This document shows positions 8,493 to 16,254 of a stretch of 64,000 nucleotides of DNA, piece by piece. The number at the start of each line of letters is the position of its first letter. The first letter of the stretch is position 1. The stretch lies in contig NC_007948.1 in NCBI RefSeq assembly GCF_000013865.1, positions 372,001-436,000 of the forward strand. The letters run 5' to 3'. The notes beneath the pieces are model-generated. The model searched no databases and was not told where the DNA came from. It saw nothing but the letters and a program-made list of their open reading frames with translations. Both the position numbers and the translations under genes were made by a program. Source of the DNA: Polaromonas sp. JS666. GTDB taxonomy: Bacteria > Pseudomonadota > Gammaproteobacteria > Burkholderiales > Burkholderiaceae_C.

Positions 8493-9017
8493 ATGGCTAT
8501 CTATTCCTTAAACGGTGTCGCACCTCAAATCAGCGAGTCTGCGTGGGTCGAAAAAAGCGCGACAGTGATTGGAAACGTCGAACTTCAGAACGATGCGAGC
8601 GTGTGGTTTGGCGCCATCCTGAGAGGCGACTCTGACAAAATTCACGTCGGAAAAGGGTCCAACATCCAAGACCGAAGCGTTTTTCATGTCGATAAAGGGC
8701 AACCGCTTCACATTGGAAATTTTGTCACCATCGGACATGGAGTGACATTGCACGGTTGCAGCATTGGTGACGGAAGTTTGGTCGGAATTAACGCTGTTAT
8801 TCTCAACGGAGCAATGATCGGAAAGAACTGTTTGATCGGTGCCGGCTCACTTGTGACTGAGGGAAAAGAATTTCCCGATGGTTGGCTAGTGGTAGGGAGT
8901 CCGGCCAAGGCGATACGTCCTCTGACGCGCGAGCAGATTGCAGGCCTTGAACGAAGTGCTAGGCACTATATGAATAATGCAGTGTTGTTCCGCACTAGCT
9001 GTCTTGGCATTGCGTAG
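8493..9017 (+). CDS. Gamma-carbonic-anhydrase-like hexapeptide-repeat protein
   Basis: A 174-residue left-handed beta-helix protein made of hexapeptide repeats. The three zinc-binding histidines of the gamma-carbonic anhydrase/PaaY family are in place (VFHVD His65, GHGVTLHGC His82 and His87), and the C-terminal [14 protein letters not shown] is typical. The family includes carbonic anhydrases and the PaaY thioesterase linked to aromatic catabolism. It is the last gene of the operon, 27 bp after the LIV-type binding protein. A thioesterase or acyltransferase-like role in this pathway is possible but not shown. Confidence 0.88.
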   Translation: MAIYSLNGVAPQISESAWVEKSATVIGNVELQNDASVWFGAILRGDSDKIHVGKGSNIQDRSVFHVDKGQPLHIGNFVTIGHGVTLHGCSIGDGSLVGINAVILNGAMIGKNCLIGAGSLVTEGKEFPDGWLVVGSPAKAIRPLTREQIAGLERSARHYMNNAVLFRTSCLGIA

Positions 9018-9640
9018 ATTTTGGCCGCGCCAACGTAATACCCGCTAGGCCGATGACTGTTGCATATAGATACGCTCGATTACCTCGGATCACCTCGATA
9101 CTCAACTTCCAAAATCCCTCGAGGGTTTCAGCCGGATGCTTATTGCCGCATCTAGCTCATGCCATGAGCCTGCAAGGTAAGCGCTCTTTTAACCCCGTCC
9201 TGTTGCCGCCGACGCGTTTTTGAGCCGACTTTGGGCTGACCCACCTCAACTCTTGGCGAATCCGTCTACGAAAACGATTTGACAGACGCTCGGCTGGGTC
9301 AATGAAATCTCGGCAGGTGGGTCAAAATCACGCCGACGCCAACAAGGGGGCCATCGATTTGAAAAGCATCGATCTCATTGCAGCGTGAAGCAGCGCAATT
9401 GGGGGGTGACATAATGTACGCAGGTTGGTCAAGTGGGCAGTGGTTCGAAGCCAGTTTTGCCCCTTCAGCCGCTGGTCAGTTTGGTGTACCCCAACGTGTA
9501 CCCTAAGGATTGCGACGTGACGGAGAGCGAGCACTGGTACGGCTGAGCATTGGTTTTTGGATTCCGCCCCAGCCACCAGCGTCCATGCGCCCTAGTTCAA
9601 CTGCCGGTACATCGTTGCTCGGTTCGCACCGCCGGGTTGT
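9018..9640. other. Gene-free boundary between the catabolic operon and the accessory region
   Basis: No convincing coding region was found in these 623 bases. Base composition changes here from the lower-GC operon to the GC-rich unit on the right. The stretch contains an inverted repeat at 9237-9324 that resembles insertion-sequence end DNA, and two near-identical GTGTACCC motifs close to 9485 and 9497. It probably marks the left edge of the inserted DNA, but no duplicated attachment site could be identified. Confidence 0.5.
9237..9324. repeat. Inverted repeat resembling the end of an IS21-type element
   Basis: The ten bases TGACCCACCT at 9237-9246 are repeated in inverted orientation as AGGTGGGTCA at 9315-9324, and a second GGGTCAA lies just inside at about 9296. 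Repeated GGGTCA motifs near a terminus are typical of IS21-family ends. No istA/istB coding sequence remains. The assignment is tentative. Confidence 0.35.
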
Positions 9641-10393
9641 TCACCAGGCCGCGCATACCGCCCCCATCAAGCGCAGCATCACCTCCCGATGCGTCAGCTG
9701 CGCCGTCGGCCTCCCGTACACATTGACCCGCCAGCCATGGGTTTCGGCCACCCACTGGCCAACCGACAAATCCCGCTCGATCTCCACCCGGCTCCAGTGC
9801 AGACCCAGCCAGTCCGGAATGAACGCTTCGACATCCCGCAGTTCAATGGTTTTGTGCACAAAGCTGTTGAATTCAGGCACAGGTGCACGGTCCGGCCTGG
9901 AGATGGACAGCCAGATTTGCAGCGACCAGTTTTCCAGGGCAAGGCTCGCACCAGCACGGTCTACCGAGGCGCTCCAGCTTCTGCTGGCGGAGGGGTCCAA
10001 TCCGGCCAACGCATCCGCGCAATCAGCAATGCGGTCTGCCAGATACCGCTGCGCCTGGCTCAACGCCTCCAGGCACGCCGCCTTCACCCTTAAAGAGTGA
10101 ATGGACAACAGGTCAACGACCTCCATCTGGCATCCCGTCACACCCACCTGGGATTCAATGCGTTGGCGCAGCTGCCGCCGTTGCCGGGTGGTCATCGGCC
10201 GCAGGGGCGCGTAGATCACCATCACCTCCAGCGAGCCGCCGATGAACAGCAGCCGCTCGTCGCACCACTTCATCAGGGTATCGAAGGCCTGTTCCAGCGC
10301 CAGTATTGTTTGAGAAGGTGCGGGTTCCAGTGTGGGCTTTTTCAGCTGGGCGTTGATTTGCAGCACTTCAAGTGGCAGCGGGTAGAGGCTCAT
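9641..10393 (-). CDS. Hypothetical protein, last gene of the integrase-led unit
   Basis: A 250-residue protein not recognised. It is mostly helical in appearance, with a basic central segment (RPMTTRQRRQLRQRIESQ) and a Trp/aromatic-rich C-terminal half (LENWSLQIWLSISR, DWLGLHWSRVEIER, HGWRVNVYGRP). No signal peptide or membrane segment is evident. The start codon overlaps the stop of the GIY-YIG-like gene by ATGA, so the two should be translated together and may work together. The intact length and coupling argue that it is a real gene despite having no recognised domain. Confidence 0.7.
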   Translation of the reverse strand: MSLYPLPLEVLQINAQLKKPTLEPAPSQTILALEQAFDTLMKWCDERLLFIGGSLEVMVIYAPLRPMTTRQRRQLRQRIESQVGVTGCQMEVVDLLSIHSLRVKAACLEALSQAQRYLADRIADCADALAGLDPSASRSWSASVDRAGASLALENWSLQIWLSISRPDRAPVPEFNSFVHKTIELRDVEAFIPDWLGLHWSRVEIERDLSVGQWVAETHGWRVNVYGRPTAQLTHREVMLRLMGAVCAAW

Positions 10394-11400
10394 GATGTGA
10401 TGACCTCCCGAAACGCGGCCCAGCGCCTGGCGATCACCGCGCCCGCCGGCAGCTTCCTGATCCGCTCCATGGCGTTGAGCACCAGCTCCAGATCCTTGGG
10501 TTCATCACCCGCATAGCGGATGAGTTTGACCAGCGGCGTGAACGCTTGCATTGCACCGTCCGGCTTGCTGGGGAGCTTGCCGGTCTTCAGGGCCCACAGC
10601 TCATGGCTGGTGAGCGCCAGGCGGGGAGCCAGATGCTCAATCGTCCACCACGGCTTGAAACCCTTGATGCGCAGGGTGCCGGCGCTCGCCTTCTGGTCAC
10701 TGCTTTCGGTCCAGCAGAAGTCGAGGTGGCGCTTGATCTGCATGAGCACATCGCAGACATGCTCCAAGCGGCCCAGGTTGTAGCGCCCCGCTTCGTGCCT
10801 GCGCTGATCCTGCAGGGACCGGTGATCGTCGAGGCGGTCCAGCCAATAAGGCTGGCCGTCCAGGGTTTGCAGCAGCGCGCCTTCTGCGTCATGCAATCCC
10901 GGCACGGCGCGCAGCAATTCGATGGCATGACGCAGCCCCGTCAGGCTGAACCATTCAGTCGCCCCATCCCATGGCTGGGACTGGACCTTGAACATGCCCG
11001 AAGCACTCATCCAGGACAGCTGCAGGCGATAGCCCGCCAGCCCCTTGTGCAGCAGAGATTCGACCTGGCCGGCACGCTGGCGATCTGGCAGCGCCACCCG
11101 CAGCGATTGCGTCCCGTCAATCTGACCGGCTTCGGGCAGCTGGGCTAAACGGTCTGTGGGCGATTTGCTTTTGCCAATCTTGAATCGGTTCTCAGTGGCG
11201 TGAACAAACAGGTAGACGTAGCTTGGCTGGTTTGAAGCAGCGTGACGGTTGAATCCGTCACTGGCCGGGTGTCTTGGCCTTCTGGGCAGCCAGACGCCCA
11301 TGGGCAGGGACGGCTGGGACAGCTCGGACGGGTGGGGTCGGTCAACCCGCTTTTGATGCAGTGGCCGCTGGGAATGAAACAGGGATTTGGTCTGGGTCAT
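10390..11400 (-). CDS. Protein with a GIY-YIG-like (T5orf172/Mug113) domain and an unknown C-terminal region
   Basis: A 336-residue protein. After about 58 polar residues comes a GIY-YIG-like fold of the T5orf172/Mug113 type: YVYLFV (61-66), FKIGKS (73-78), Arg84 and the Glu of VESLLH (114), then ATEWFSL near 150. The following 180 residues are unrecognised, with basic and aromatic segments such as IKGFKPWWTIEHLAPRLAL. In related proteins this domain is found in phage and mobile-element DNA-processing proteins; nuclease activity is not certain because the classical GIY motif is altered. It is coupled to the next gene by ATGA and lies 14 bp after the membrane protein gene. Confidence 0.75.
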   Translation of the reverse strand: MTQTKSLFHSQRPLHQKRVDRPHPSELSQPSLPMGVWLPRRPRHPASDGFNRHAASNQPSYVYLFVHATENRFKIGKSKSPTDRLAQLPEAGQIDGTQSLRVALPDRQRAGQVESLLHKGLAGYRLQLSWMSASGMFKVQSQPWDGATEWFSLTGLRHAIELLRAVPGLHDAEGALLQTLDGQPYWLDRLDDHRSLQDQRRHEAGRYNLGRLEHVCDVLMQIKRHLDFCWTESSDQKASAGTLRIKGFKPWWTIEHLAPRLALTSHELWALKTGKLPSKPDGAMQAFTPLVKLIRYAGDEPKDLELVLNAMERIRKLPAGAVIARRWAAFREVITS

Positions 11401-11414
11401 GGCTGGTTTCCGTT

Positions 11415-11873
11415 CTATGGCTTGGCTGGATGGGAGGGAGCGACCGGATCGGATGGATTCAAGGGCTGATCCGACCGCGTAAATTCATCCGGGGTGGTTT
11501 TGATGCACAGCGTGCGGGGCAGGTCGCAAACAAAGCGTTGGCCAGAACCGCGCAGCTCCAGGACCAAGGAGGTTCCCTTGCTGATGACGGGCGCCTGCAG
11601 CAAGGGGTAGAAACCGCTGTCGGTCTCGATCACTACCCTGCTCTGCAATCCGCCCGGCCCGCTCATGTGGATGAAATTGCCGATGGGCCGGCTGGAGACC
11701 ACCTCGGACTGCCACCAAGATCCGCCGATCCAGAACAGGAACAGGATCAAGGGCAGCCCCATCAGCAAGGCAAAAAAAGCCATCAGGGACAGATCCAGGG
11801 GGGCGCTTTTGCTGTCTTTGCCGGTGGGTGTGGAGGGGATTTCGGGTGGGGCTGGGGGGATGTTTTCTGGCAT
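11415..11873 (-). CDS. Small single-pass membrane protein, unknown function
   Basis: The 152-residue product has a proline-rich, polar N-terminus, one strong membrane segment (about residues 31-50, MAFFALLMGLPLILFLFWIG) and a beta-rich C-terminal domain containing CDLPRTLC, two cysteines that could form a disulfide. It resembles an anchored periplasmic domain, as in small accessory proteins of integrative elements, but no family was recognised. A GAGGT ribosome-binding site precedes the ATG. It sits inside the minus-strand unit between two unknown genes. Confidence 0.68.
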   Translation of the reverse strand: MPENIPPAPPEIPSTPTGKDSKSAPLDLSLMAFFALLMGLPLILFLFWIGGSWWQSEVVSSRPIGNFIHMSGPGGLQSRVVIETDSGFYPLLQAPVISKGTSLVLELRGSGQRFVCDLPRTLCIKTTPDEFTRSDQPLNPSDPVAPSHPAKP

Positions 11874-12018
11874 TTTTTACCTCTTAACAAGTGATGGAGT
11901 GGATGAATGCGGCTGAACCAGCACGTCGCATAAACGCTTCAAAGTTCAAGGGCGCTGGAAGTCCCATGACAAGGGCATCCCTGTTGGCCCTTGTCACTCA
12001 GGCTCTTTTTCAGTGGCG

Positions 12019-12741
12019 CTACGCTGCTGGTTCTGGCGGCGCCCAAAGCGTTGTGATCCTGGCGTTGGCCAGATGGACCGCCGTCGCCAGGCGTGACACC
12101 TGCTCCAGGTCAACGTCTTCTGCGCTGTGGGCCAGACCCAGAACGGCCGCCAGCGTGTTGCCCATCGCGGTGTGCCGACCCTTGAGTTTCTTCAGGGGTA
12201 GCTCCAGCAGCATGCTGCGCATCAATGCGACCTCGTGGAACTGCGGGCCCACGGCTAACGCATGCGGGTCGTCGAGGTAGGCGCAGAAGAAGAGGCCACA
12301 GGGATAGACCATGGTGGCCAGGTGGACCAGGGGCCGTTCATGCGGCTTGATCAGCTCCATCGCTGCCGCCCGACTGGCCGCCCGCATCGCCATTGCCATG
12401 GGGATCAGCGTGGGCAAGTCCGAACGCTGGGCGGGATCGCCTGCACTGGCCACCCCGGCGATTACCTTGGGATGATAGTAAGCGTCCACTACGGCCTTGT
12501 TGCCCAGGAAGTTCTTCACAAACTCCTCGGTCATGGGCTTGCCGTAGAAGGGACGCGTGTGGCCAGGAAGCTCGCTCAGGGGCGGCAGACCCGGTGGCAG
12601 ACCCTGGTCCATTTGGGCGGAGGCGACGGGGTTGTCGCGATGGGTGCGATGGATACGACTGGGGATGGGTTTGTTCATGAGAGGCTTTCCAGACATGGGT
12701 TGAGCGGGACTGCTGTGAATGAGGATCGGCCGCGGCTTCAT
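12019..12741 (-). CDS. Hypothetical protein of the integrase-led unit
   Basis: A 240-residue protein, not recognised. The N-terminal 60 residues are proline- and arginine-rich and probably disordered; the rest is helical with several histidines (AYYHPKV, IKPHERPLVHLATMVYPC, GRHTAMGNTLAAVLGLAHSAED). The pattern of spaced His and Asp residues is loosely like an HD-type helical domain, but no clear HD motif was found. The ATG at 12741 overlaps the stop codon of the upstream gene (ATGA), so it was preferred to internal starts at 12696 and 12678. About 145 bp without a gene separate it from the membrane-protein gene. Confidence 0.68.
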   Translation of the reverse strand: MKPRPILIHSSPAQPMSGKPLMNKPIPSRIHRTHRDNPVASAQMDQGLPPGLPPLSELPGHTRPFYGKPMTEEFVKNFLGNKAVVDAYYHPKVIAGVASAGDPAQRSDLPTLIPMAMAMRAASRAAAMELIKPHERPLVHLATMVYPCGLFFCAYLDDPHALAVGPQFHEVALMRSMLLELPLKKLKGRHTAMGNTLAAVLGLAHSAEDVDLEQVSRLATAVHLANARITTLWAPPEPAA

Positions 12742-13148
12742 GCCTGGCCTCGCGGCTTGCGGGCTGACTTGGCGGGGGTCCTGGAAGACTGCTTGGGGCG
12801 TGGTGCAGCTGCCGATGTGCCCTTTTCCTTTGCCTTGGCGTCGACCTTGCTGGCTTGGGGATCTGGTGCTTGGACTTGCTTTTGACCGCCAAAAGGGACC
12901 GTCACGACTCGCGAGCGCAGGTACACCACGTCCTTGGGCACGCGGATGATCCACCCAATTTCGATCGCTTCCATCTCCTTGATGTGGCTCTCATATTCCT
13001 CTTCGCCGAGGATCTGCCGCAGCTCGGGCGGAATGCTGATGGCCGCAAAGCTTGCGAGGTCGTGAATGCGGGCCAGGCTGGGTTGGTCGGCCGCTGGGGT
13101 TTGGCGGGCCTTGGCAGATGGCGTTGGTTTGCGTGATTGCTTGGTCAT
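12738..13148 (-). CDS. Small basic-tailed hypothetical protein
   Basis: A 136-residue protein with an ordered centre (about residues 22-75, containing LARIHDLASFAAISIPPEL and EEEYESHIKEMEAIEIGWI) and long Lys/Pro/Ala-rich ends. The C-terminal tail is strongly basic and probably binds nucleic acid. It was started at the ATG at 13148, which has an AAAGGAA ribosome-binding site; a TTG further upstream is less likely. It is coupled to the next gene by ATGA. No family was recognised. Confidence 0.65.
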   Translation of the reverse strand: MTKQSRKPTPSAKARQTPAADQPSLARIHDLASFAAISIPPELRQILGEEEYESHIKEMEAIEIGWIIRVPKDVVYLRSRVVTVPFGGQKQVQAPDPQASKVDAKAKEKGTSAAAPRPKQSSRTPAKSARKPRGQA

Positions 13149-13271
13149 GGTGAATTCCTTTGTTGAAAGACTGTTTGCTAAAACTTTGGGCAAAGCCTTC
13201 CCCCGGACCGCTGCAAATGGCTTTGCGGCGGCGACGTCGATGGGGTTGGCGGTTGAGGTGGAGGTCCTAGG

Positions 13272-14687
13272 TCAAGCGTGCCGGGGACCGGTGCCGTTGA
13301 CTGGAGCCCTGTGCCAAGCGGGCGGTGGCTGGGGTTCTGCGTCACCGAAGTAATCGGGAAGTACATTGGTGCGTCCCGATTTCGGACGGGTGGCACGGCC
13401 TCCAGTGATGCCACGCAGTTTGGGTAGGGGCTGCGGCACAACCTTGTTGACCGGTGCAGGCGGGTTGTCTGCCCGGACATTGGCACCCGTCGACATGCGA
13501 CTCGCCAGCAGCCGTTCCATGGCGGAGCCGTCCTGGCGAGTCAGGTTGGGCACATAGCGGCTATAGACCCGGAACAGCATCTCTGTGCTGGTGTGGCCAA
13601 GCTGACGTGCGATCCATTCCGGCGCCTCGCCGGAGGCCAGCCACAAGGTGGCCGCCGTATGGCGCATCTGGTAAGCCCGGCGGTGTTCCAGTCCCAGATG
13701 CCGCAGCAAAGGGTTCCATACCCGGTTCAAAAAATTCTGGTTGTTGATCGGTTGGCCGGACCGGCTACAGAAAACGTATTCTGAAAACTCCCCGGCGGCC
13801 TGGTACTGGGCCTTCAGGGCGTCATACACCACCTGGCTCATATGAATGTCACGCACACTACCGTCCGTCTTGAGTTCATCTTCCTCATTCAGGACGATCG
13901 ACTCACGCACCAGAATCAAGCGGCGCTCGAAGTCGACGTACTTCCACTTCAGCCCATGCGCTTCTCCGGTACGCATGCCGGTGAAGAATCTGACGTTGAA
14001 GTAGTTCCGGTAATCCACCCTCACCGTGTTCAGGATCAGTTCAACCTCGTCCAGGGTGAACGGCTGTACATCGCTGCGTTTCATCTTGAGCGGTTTGATA
14101 TTCCTGAAAGCGGAATTAAACTCAAACCGGTCGGCGGCTTCGTTGAGGATCTGGCGCAGCGGTTTCATCACCGCATTGACGCGTCGATTGGACAGTGTTC
14201 CCTGGCTTTTTCGGGTGGTAACTTTGGCGAGTGATGCCCGAAAAGCCAGTACGTCTGCCTTGGTGATGTGGCCGACCTCTTTGTCCCCAAAAAACGGGAG
14301 GAGGTACTTGTCCAGCGCTCCTTTCTGGGTGATGCGGTAGCTGCGCCGCCAGCTCACCTCCACTTCCGTGAACCATTGCTGGGCAAACTCCCCGAAGAGC
14401 GGTGTGCCGTTGCGGGAGAGCACCGGGAGTCCGTCGGATCGGGCGGTGCGATCTACCGAGCCGTCTTTTGTCTTGGGTTCTGGTTGCGGCAAGGGCTTGC
14501 CGAAAGTTTTCTCGTAATCGAAGGTGCCGAGGGCTATGTCGGTTTCGATGCGATCCAGGGCTTTTTGGAGGCGCTTGCGGTTGGCAGGCATATCCGGGAG
14601 CATCGTGTACTCACGCAGACGCTGTCCCGCATATCGGAAGTCCATGAACAGCGTTCCCTGGCTTTCAAGCCGGCGAATACTACCCAT
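13272..14687 (-). CDS. Tyrosine-type site-specific integrase
   Basis: A 471-residue tyrosine recombinase. The N-terminal part resembles an arm-type DNA-binding region, then a SAM-like core-binding domain (GEFAQQWFTEVEVSWRRSY region) precedes the catalytic domain. The catalytic pieces are visible: Arg in FTGMRTGEAHGL, the box II segment YQMRHTAAT, LGHTS, and the nucleophile in RVYSRYV. The box II histidine of the usual HxxR is a tyrosine here, a variant also seen in other integrases. The ATG at 14687 has a GGAGGT site upstream and overlaps the end of the xis-like gene by 8 bp. It should mobilise the unit at 9641-15285. Confidence 0.92.
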   Translation of the reverse strand: MGSIRRLESQGTLFMDFRYAGQRLREYTMLPDMPANRKRLQKALDRIETDIALGTFDYEKTFGKPLPQPEPKTKDGSVDRTARSDGLPVLSRNGTPLFGEFAQQWFTEVEVSWRRSYRITQKGALDKYLLPFFGDKEVGHITKADVLAFRASLAKVTTRKSQGTLSNRRVNAVMKPLRQILNEAADRFEFNSAFRNIKPLKMKRSDVQPFTLDEVELILNTVRVDYRNYFNVRFFTGMRTGEAHGLKWKYVDFERRLILVRESIVLNEEDELKTDGSVRDIHMSQVVYDALKAQYQAAGEFSEYVFCSRSGQPINNQNFLNRVWNPLLRHLGLEHRRAYQMRHTAATLWLASGEAPEWIARQLGHTSTEMLFRVYSRYVPNLTRQDGSAMERLLASRMSTGANVRADNPPAPVNKVVPQPLPKLRGITGGRATRPKSGRTNVLPDYFGDAEPQPPPAWHRAPVNGTGPRHA

Positions 14688-14919
14688 GAAGAACACCTCC
14701 GTTGGCCATAGGGATCGAAACCGGACCGCTGCCAGAGACCTGGCCCATATCGTTCTCGATGTGCTCCCAGATATAGAGGGTCTTGCGGCCACCAAAGGGA
14801 CGGATGTAGTGACGTCCTTCCAGAAGCACACTGTCTTTGAGGCGCTCACGGATAGTCCGGCTGTCGTATTTGATTCGCGACGAAAGCTCGTCCGTCGTTA
14901 GATAGGTAACTTCTGACAT
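14680..14919 (-). CDS. Excisionase-like small DNA-binding protein
   Basis: A 79-residue protein containing a winged-helix/MerR-like motif (VTYLTTDELSSRIKYDSRTI) followed by basic residues and an aromatic strand (GRHYIRPFGGRKTLYIW). The size, the position directly upstream of the integrase and the 8-bp overlap with it all fit a recombination directionality factor. The ATG at 14919 starts at the conserved segment. It would set the direction of integrase action and may also repress its own divergent promoter region. Confidence 0.72.
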   Translation of the reverse strand: MSEVTYLTTDELSSRIKYDSRTIRERLKDSVLLEGRHYIRPFGGRKTLYIWEHIENDMGQVSGSGPVSIPMANGGVLHG

Positions 14920-14952
14920 TTGAGACTCCTTCAAATTAATGGGACAATCAAA

Positions 14953-15047
14953 ACGACAAAATCGCACTCCAACTGCTTTTTTGTCGTCCTGAATGTCATT
15001 ATGGAGTCTTAAATGTCATTGTCAAGGACTTTTTGTCATCCTGAATG
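14953..15047. promoter_or_regulatory. Operator-like repeat array between the integrase unit and the divergent regulator
   Basis: The 150 bp between the divergent xis-like and XRE genes is AT-rich and contains TTTTTGTCGTCCTGAATG at 14978-14995 and TTTTTGTCATCCTGAATG at 15030-15047 (one mismatch in 18), an inverted ACGACAAAA at 14953-14961, and AATGTCATT twice (14992 and 15012). The array is in the right place to bind the small XRE protein or the excisionase and to control both divergent promoters. Confidence 0.6.
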
Positions 15048-15069
15048 AAATATTTTTACGGAGCATGTC

Positions 15070-15285
15070 TTGATTAAGTGCCACTTGTCCAAGTTGATGG
15101 GGGAGCGAAAGCTCAAGATCAGCGATGTGGCGCGCGATACAGGATTGCATCGGAACACCGTCACGCTGCTCTACCAGGAGACAGCCACCCGGATCGATAT
15201 CGAAGCAATGGATGCCCTGTGCAGATACTTCAGTGTTCGCGTGGGGGATCTCTTTGAGTTCATTGACAACTCAACCCCAGCATAG
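15070..15285 (+). CDS. Small XRE-type HTH repressor (Cro/C1 family, YozG-like)
   Basis: A 71-residue protein consisting of one helix-turn-helix: LSKLMGERKLKISDVARDTG then LHRNTVTLLYQETATRID, ending AMDALCRYFSVRVGDLFEF. This is the single-domain XRE form found next to mobile-element genes. The start is a TTG at 15070 with GGAG 7 bp upstream; the ATG just upstream is out of frame and meets a stop. It faces the xis/int unit across the repeat array and is the obvious candidate repressor of it. Confidence 0.82.
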   Translation: MIKCHLSKLMGERKLKISDVARDTGLHRNTVTLLYQETATRIDIEAMDALCRYFSVRVGDLFEFIDNSTPA

Positions 15286-15315
15286 TTTTTCCGGCGAGAG
15301 GCGCACTGATGGTTA

Positions 15316-15978
15316 ATGACCGCGCCCAAAAGTAGACGGCATAGTGCCCATTCCAAATCATCGCCAATCGCGACAAATGTCCCAGGTAGGTATCTTGAAA
15401 TCGACACTTCGGAAAAATCTATGACGAATGCAACGGGGGCGAGTTTCGCATCTCAAATCAGTGAGCACTTTGACCTTGACGAAAAAGTTGGAAATGTAGA
15501 CACGTCGCTACTGATTTCAGAGCTGACCAGGGAATACTTGCGCACCGGTCAAAGTGTAGAGGTCGATTTTCGAGGCCTCGTCAATTGGGTACGACTTGGG
15601 AACCAGCTTACTCATCAAATACATCCCTACCCAGCAAAGCTACTCCCGCACATCGCTCATTTTTTTGCACGTGCTTCGACTTACACCGGAAAGCAGGGGC
15701 GAATTTTGGATCCCTTTTGCGGTTCGGGGACTGTCGCGCTTGAAGCATCGTTAGCTGGTCACAAGCCGTTAGTCGCCGATGCTAATCCGCTAGCCTTGCT
15801 AATCACGAGGGTCAAGACCACGCCATATAACCTTGAAGAGCTACGTGCATCACTCGATTCATTGCTAAAACGCGTAGTACGGTATAGGACAGCACCAAAC
15901 ATTTCGGTAGTCAACGACCAACTATGGTATTCAAGCACATTGCACAGCTGCGGGCCGTGCTCGACGAGGCTCCGTTGA
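15316..15978 (+). pseudogene. Truncated DNA methyltransferase (N4/N6 type)
   Basis: The reading frame encodes 220 residues with HPYPAKLLPHIAHFF and the SAM-binding motif DPFCGSGTVALEASLAG, followed by VADANPLALLITRVK, typical of amino-methyltransferases. The catalytic (D/N/S)PP(Y/F) motif and the second half are missing. Near 15930 the frame fails: the +1 frame continues as KHIAQLRAVLDEAP before an unrelated stretch. This looks like a frameshift plus deletion. It probably came from a restriction-modification or orphan methylase gene. The start could be 15316 or the ATG at 15421. Confidence 0.72.
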
Positions 15979-16254
15979 GCGTGCTGTCCGCGGCCGTGGC
16001 TGAAATAGAGTTAGAAAGCGGTCCGCCTCGCAAGGCAACGTGGCAGAAAATGCGTCAGCTGGCAGTGGCATTAGCCTGCACCCGAGGCATCTGGTCTTGA
16101 ACGCTGTTGATGAATTGCCCAGGCGATCGGTAGGAAAAACTCTCGTCTTTTCTCGTACTGCGTCTTTCAGAGAAGGATCCGAACGGCAGCGCGTACAACC
16201 GGACCGCCCATTTGCCTGCGAGGCGAGAGATGCTACAACGCTGGACACCGCGAG

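Noticed and set aside
9424..9510. Possible tRNA-like attachment fragment (GGTTCGAAGCC at about 9441) at the left edge of the accessory region
   Set aside because: Only the T-loop-like core is present; no matching acceptor stem or copy of the tRNA-Arg 3' end could be aligned.
12019..12741. HD-domain or relaxase-like assignment for the 240-residue protein
   Set aside because: Histidines and aspartates are present, but no canonical HD pair or relaxase motif could be placed, so it is left as hypothetical.
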